A DNA stretch of 7,242 nucleotides from Pseudomonadota bacterium (GTDB taxonomy: Bacteria > Pseudomonadota > Gammaproteobacteria > Burkholderiales > Thiobacillaceae), in contig JAUPLV010000107.1 in NCBI GenBank assembly GCA_030836725.1, forward strand, positions 1 through 7,242. Reading direction: 5' to 3'. Shown one piece after another: positions 6,252 to 7,242 of the stretch. The position numbers and the translations under genes were made by a program. Below the pieces are notes generated by a model, which worked only from the letters and a program-made list of their open reading frames with translations, had not been told where the DNA came from and did no database searches. Positions within the stretch are counted from its first letter, which is position 1. Each line of letters opens with the position of its first letter.

Positions 6252-6370
6252 TAGGGATCAGGATTCAGGGGCCAGGGGTCAGGGGATGTGCGGCTGCGCC
6301 GCGCAACAAATCAGGGCGCGGGCTTTGCCCGCACGTTCCCTGATCCCTGAATCCCGCCCCCTGGCCCCTA
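6252..6370. repeat. G/C-run modular element with hairpins between pfp and the small ORF
   Basis: The element begins directly after the pfp TGA and ends five bases before the next start. Its G-rich left arm and C-rich right arm share three words as reverse complements: 6254-6262 with 6339-6347 (9 bases), 6261-6270 with 6345-6354 (10 bases), and 6268-6278 with 6358-6368 (11 bases). The words keep the same left-to-right order in both arms, so these pairings cross and cannot all form together. Between the arms are two small hairpins, at 6288-6304 (GCGGC-TGC-GCCGC core) and 6318-6332 (GCGGGC-TTT-GCCCGC). The ends read TAGGG and CCCTA. There is no T run after the stems, so it is not a standard terminator. 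It may be a small palindromic mobile or REP-like element; no open frame for a transposase is present. Confidence 0.6.
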
Positions 6371-6375
6371 AAAAA

Positions 6376-6591
6376 ATGACGCTCGACCGCGCGAAACAAA
6401 TGCTCAAGGTGCAGGCCGATTTCGGCGGCTTCTACAACGGCAATTCAGCCAAGCTGATCTTGTCCGAAGTGCAGCGCGAGCATGGGCAGGACGCGGTCGA
6501 TCGACTCATCCGGGAATTGCAGCTCGACAGGATTTTCGGTTTCGAGCCGGGTACGCGTTTTGAAGGCGGTTTGGCGATGGGAAGCAAGTAG
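6376..6591 (+). CDS. Unrecognised small protein, 71 residues
   Basis: I do not recognise a family. The protein is soluble, begins MTLDRAKQMLKVQADFGGFYN and contains an amphipathic central helix (SAKLILSEVQREHGQDAVDRLIREL, about 24-48), then FGFEPGT (54-60). It has no cysteine, signal or membrane segment. The ATG at 6376 sits at the end of an A run with no ribosome site, immediately after the repeat element; the frame is open back to 6286, but those codons come from the element and are not protein-like. Codon use looks like that of its neighbours. It lies between pfp and hppA on the same strand, so a role in pyrophosphate metabolism, or regulation of either enzyme, is possible but is context only. 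The last three codons before the stop already belong to a repeat (see next entry). Confidence 0.7.
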   Translation: MTLDRAKQMLKVQADFGGFYNGNSAKLILSEVQREHGQDAVDRLIRELQLDRIFGFEPGTRFEGGLAMGSK

Positions 6592-6629
6592 CAAACAAGT
6601 GGCAAGCAAGTAGCAAGAGAGCAGTGGCA
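6584..6629 (+). repeat. Imperfect short tandem repeat starting at the stop codon of the small gene
   Basis: Units of about 11 bases follow one another: GCAAACAAGTG (6591-6601), GCAAGCAAGTA (6602-6612) and a longer GCAAGAGAGCAGTG (6613-6626), preceded by a part copy, GCAAGTA, at 6584-6590 that contains the TAG stop of the small gene. The pattern looks like replication slippage. It has no visible coding value. Confidence 0.6.
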
Positions 6630-6646
6630 AAACTGCCATTATTTTT
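6623..6646 (+). terminator. Small hairpin with T-rich tail before hppA
   Basis: AGTGGCA (6623-6629) pairs with TGCCATT (6634-6640), including one G-T pair, around a four-base loop, and is followed by A then T5 (6642-6646). It looks like a weak rho-independent terminator or an attenuator between the small gene and hppA, 23 bases before the hppA ATG. The stem is short, so its strength is uncertain. Confidence 0.45.
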
Positions 6647-6669
6647 AGGATTATGAGGAGATAAAGATC

Positions 6670-7242
6670 ATGAACGAAGGTTTACTGTTTGCCCTTGTGG
6701 CGGCGGTTTTCGCGCTGCTCTACGGGATCGTGTCGATCAAGTGGATTCTGGGATTGCCCACCGGCAACGACCGCATGCGTGAAATCGCAGCGGCCGTGCA
6801 GGAAGGCGCTTCCGCCTACCTGAACCGGCAATACACCACCATCGGAATCGTCGGCGCGATTCTGCTGGTCGCGATTTTCTTCGCCCTGGGCTGGCAAACC
6901 GCCGTCGGCTTCCTGCTCGGCGCCGTTCTTTCCGGCCTGACCGGCTATATCGGCATGAACGTTTCGGTGCGCGCCAACGTGCGTACCGCCGAAGCGGCAT
7001 CGCAAGGCCTCAACGCCGCGCTCAACGTCGCCTTCAAGGGCGGCGCCATCACCGGCCTGCTGGTGGTCGGCCTGGGTCTGCTGGGCGTGGCCGGCTACTA
7101 TGCCGTGCTTACCCTGATGCTGGGCGAAACCGCCGAGCAGGCGACGCACGCACTGGTCGGCCTGGCTTTCGGCGGTTCGCTGATCTCGATCTTCGCCCGT
7201 CTCGGCGGCGGCATCTTCACCAAGGGCGCTGACGTCGGCGCC
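6670..7242 (+). CDS. hppA: Membrane-bound ion-translocating pyrophosphatase, N-terminal part (truncated by window edge)
   Basis: HppA is an inner-membrane pump that couples hydrolysis of pyrophosphate to movement of H+ (or Na+ in some forms). The first 191 residues are seen, against roughly 660-770 in the family; the frame is still open at the window edge. Hydrophobic segments fall at about 4-27, 57-75, 78-96, 124-147 and 160-178. The cytoplasmic stretch GNDRMREIAAAVQEGASAYLN, at 32-52, with NRQY (52-55), is strongly typical of the family. The fragment stops in GGGIFTKGADVGA, just before the pyrophosphate-binding DVGADLVGKVE motif would be completed. The residues that decide K+ dependence and ion type lie outside, so neither can be called. 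ATG 6670 has GAGGAG-type ribosome site (GGAG nine bases upstream). It shares the strand and a likely metabolic link with pfp. Confidence 0.95.
   Translation, partial: MNEGLLFALVAAVFALLYGIVSIKWILGLPTGNDRMREIAAAVQEGASAYLNRQYTTIGIVGAILLVAIFFALGWQTAVGFLLGAVLSGLTGYIGMNVSVRANVRTAEAASQGLNAALNVAFKGGAITGLLVVGLGLLGVAGYYAVLTLMLGETAEQATHALVGLAFGGSLISIFARLGGGIFTKGADVGA

Noticed and set aside
6252..6370. Rho-independent terminator for pfp
   Set aside because: The hairpins are strong but no T run follows any of them on the plus strand.
6286..6375. Upstream extension of the 71-residue protein
   Set aside because: The extra 30 codons lie wholly in the repeat element and read as low-complexity Ala/Arg/Pro sequence; there is no ribosome site before 6286.
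1..7242. CRISPR array, tRNA, rRNA, transposase or prophage genes
   Set aside because: I found no regularly spaced repeats with unique spacers, no tRNA- or rRNA-like sequence, and no mobile-element protein motifs on either strand.

Overview
The window is an ordinary, densely packed chromosomal stretch from a GC-rich Gram-negative bacterium. Lipid A and Kdo synthesis genes, an ExbB/ExbD proton channel pair and the sequence style point to a betaproteobacterium. The pairing of a pyrophosphate-dependent phosphofructokinase with a membrane pyrophosphatase fits a Thiobacillus- or Sulfuricella-like autotroph or a methylotroph. The genus is an inference from gene content, not something the sequence proves.

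Layout. On the minus strand, bases 1-348 encode the N-terminus of XseA (exonuclease VII large subunit), cut by the window edge. A 338-base divergent intergenic region follows, with an AT-rich core and an inverted pair of DnaA-box-like sites. Everything after it is on the plus strand. First comes a tight cell-envelope cluster: exbB, exbD, lpxK, a small Trm112/YcaR-like zinc-ribbon protein (ATGA overlap with lpxK) and kdsB. After a 103-base gap with its own promoter-like features come adk and an unrecognised 121-residue protein, closed by a clear rho-independent terminator (4901-4940). The last block is the pyrophosphate module: pfp, a 71-residue unrecognised protein and the start of hppA, which runs off the right edge.

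How the genes work together. LpxK and KdsB act in lipid A-Kdo biosynthesis, the inner part of LPS. ExbB/ExbD convert proton motive force into work on the outer membrane. Adk balances adenine nucleotides. Pfp uses or makes pyrophosphate at the fructose-6-phosphate/fructose-1,6-bisphosphate step, while HppA couples pyrophosphate hydrolysis to ion pumping. Side by side, these two suggest a pyrophosphate-based energy economy.

No wholly new system is visible. The least explained parts are non-coding or small: the 120-base G/C-run element between pfp and the small ORF, with three words repeated as reverse complements in the same order and a canonical G-quadruplex motif on the minus strand; short-period repeats beginning at three gene stops; the DnaA-box pair before exbB; and the two unrecognised small proteins.
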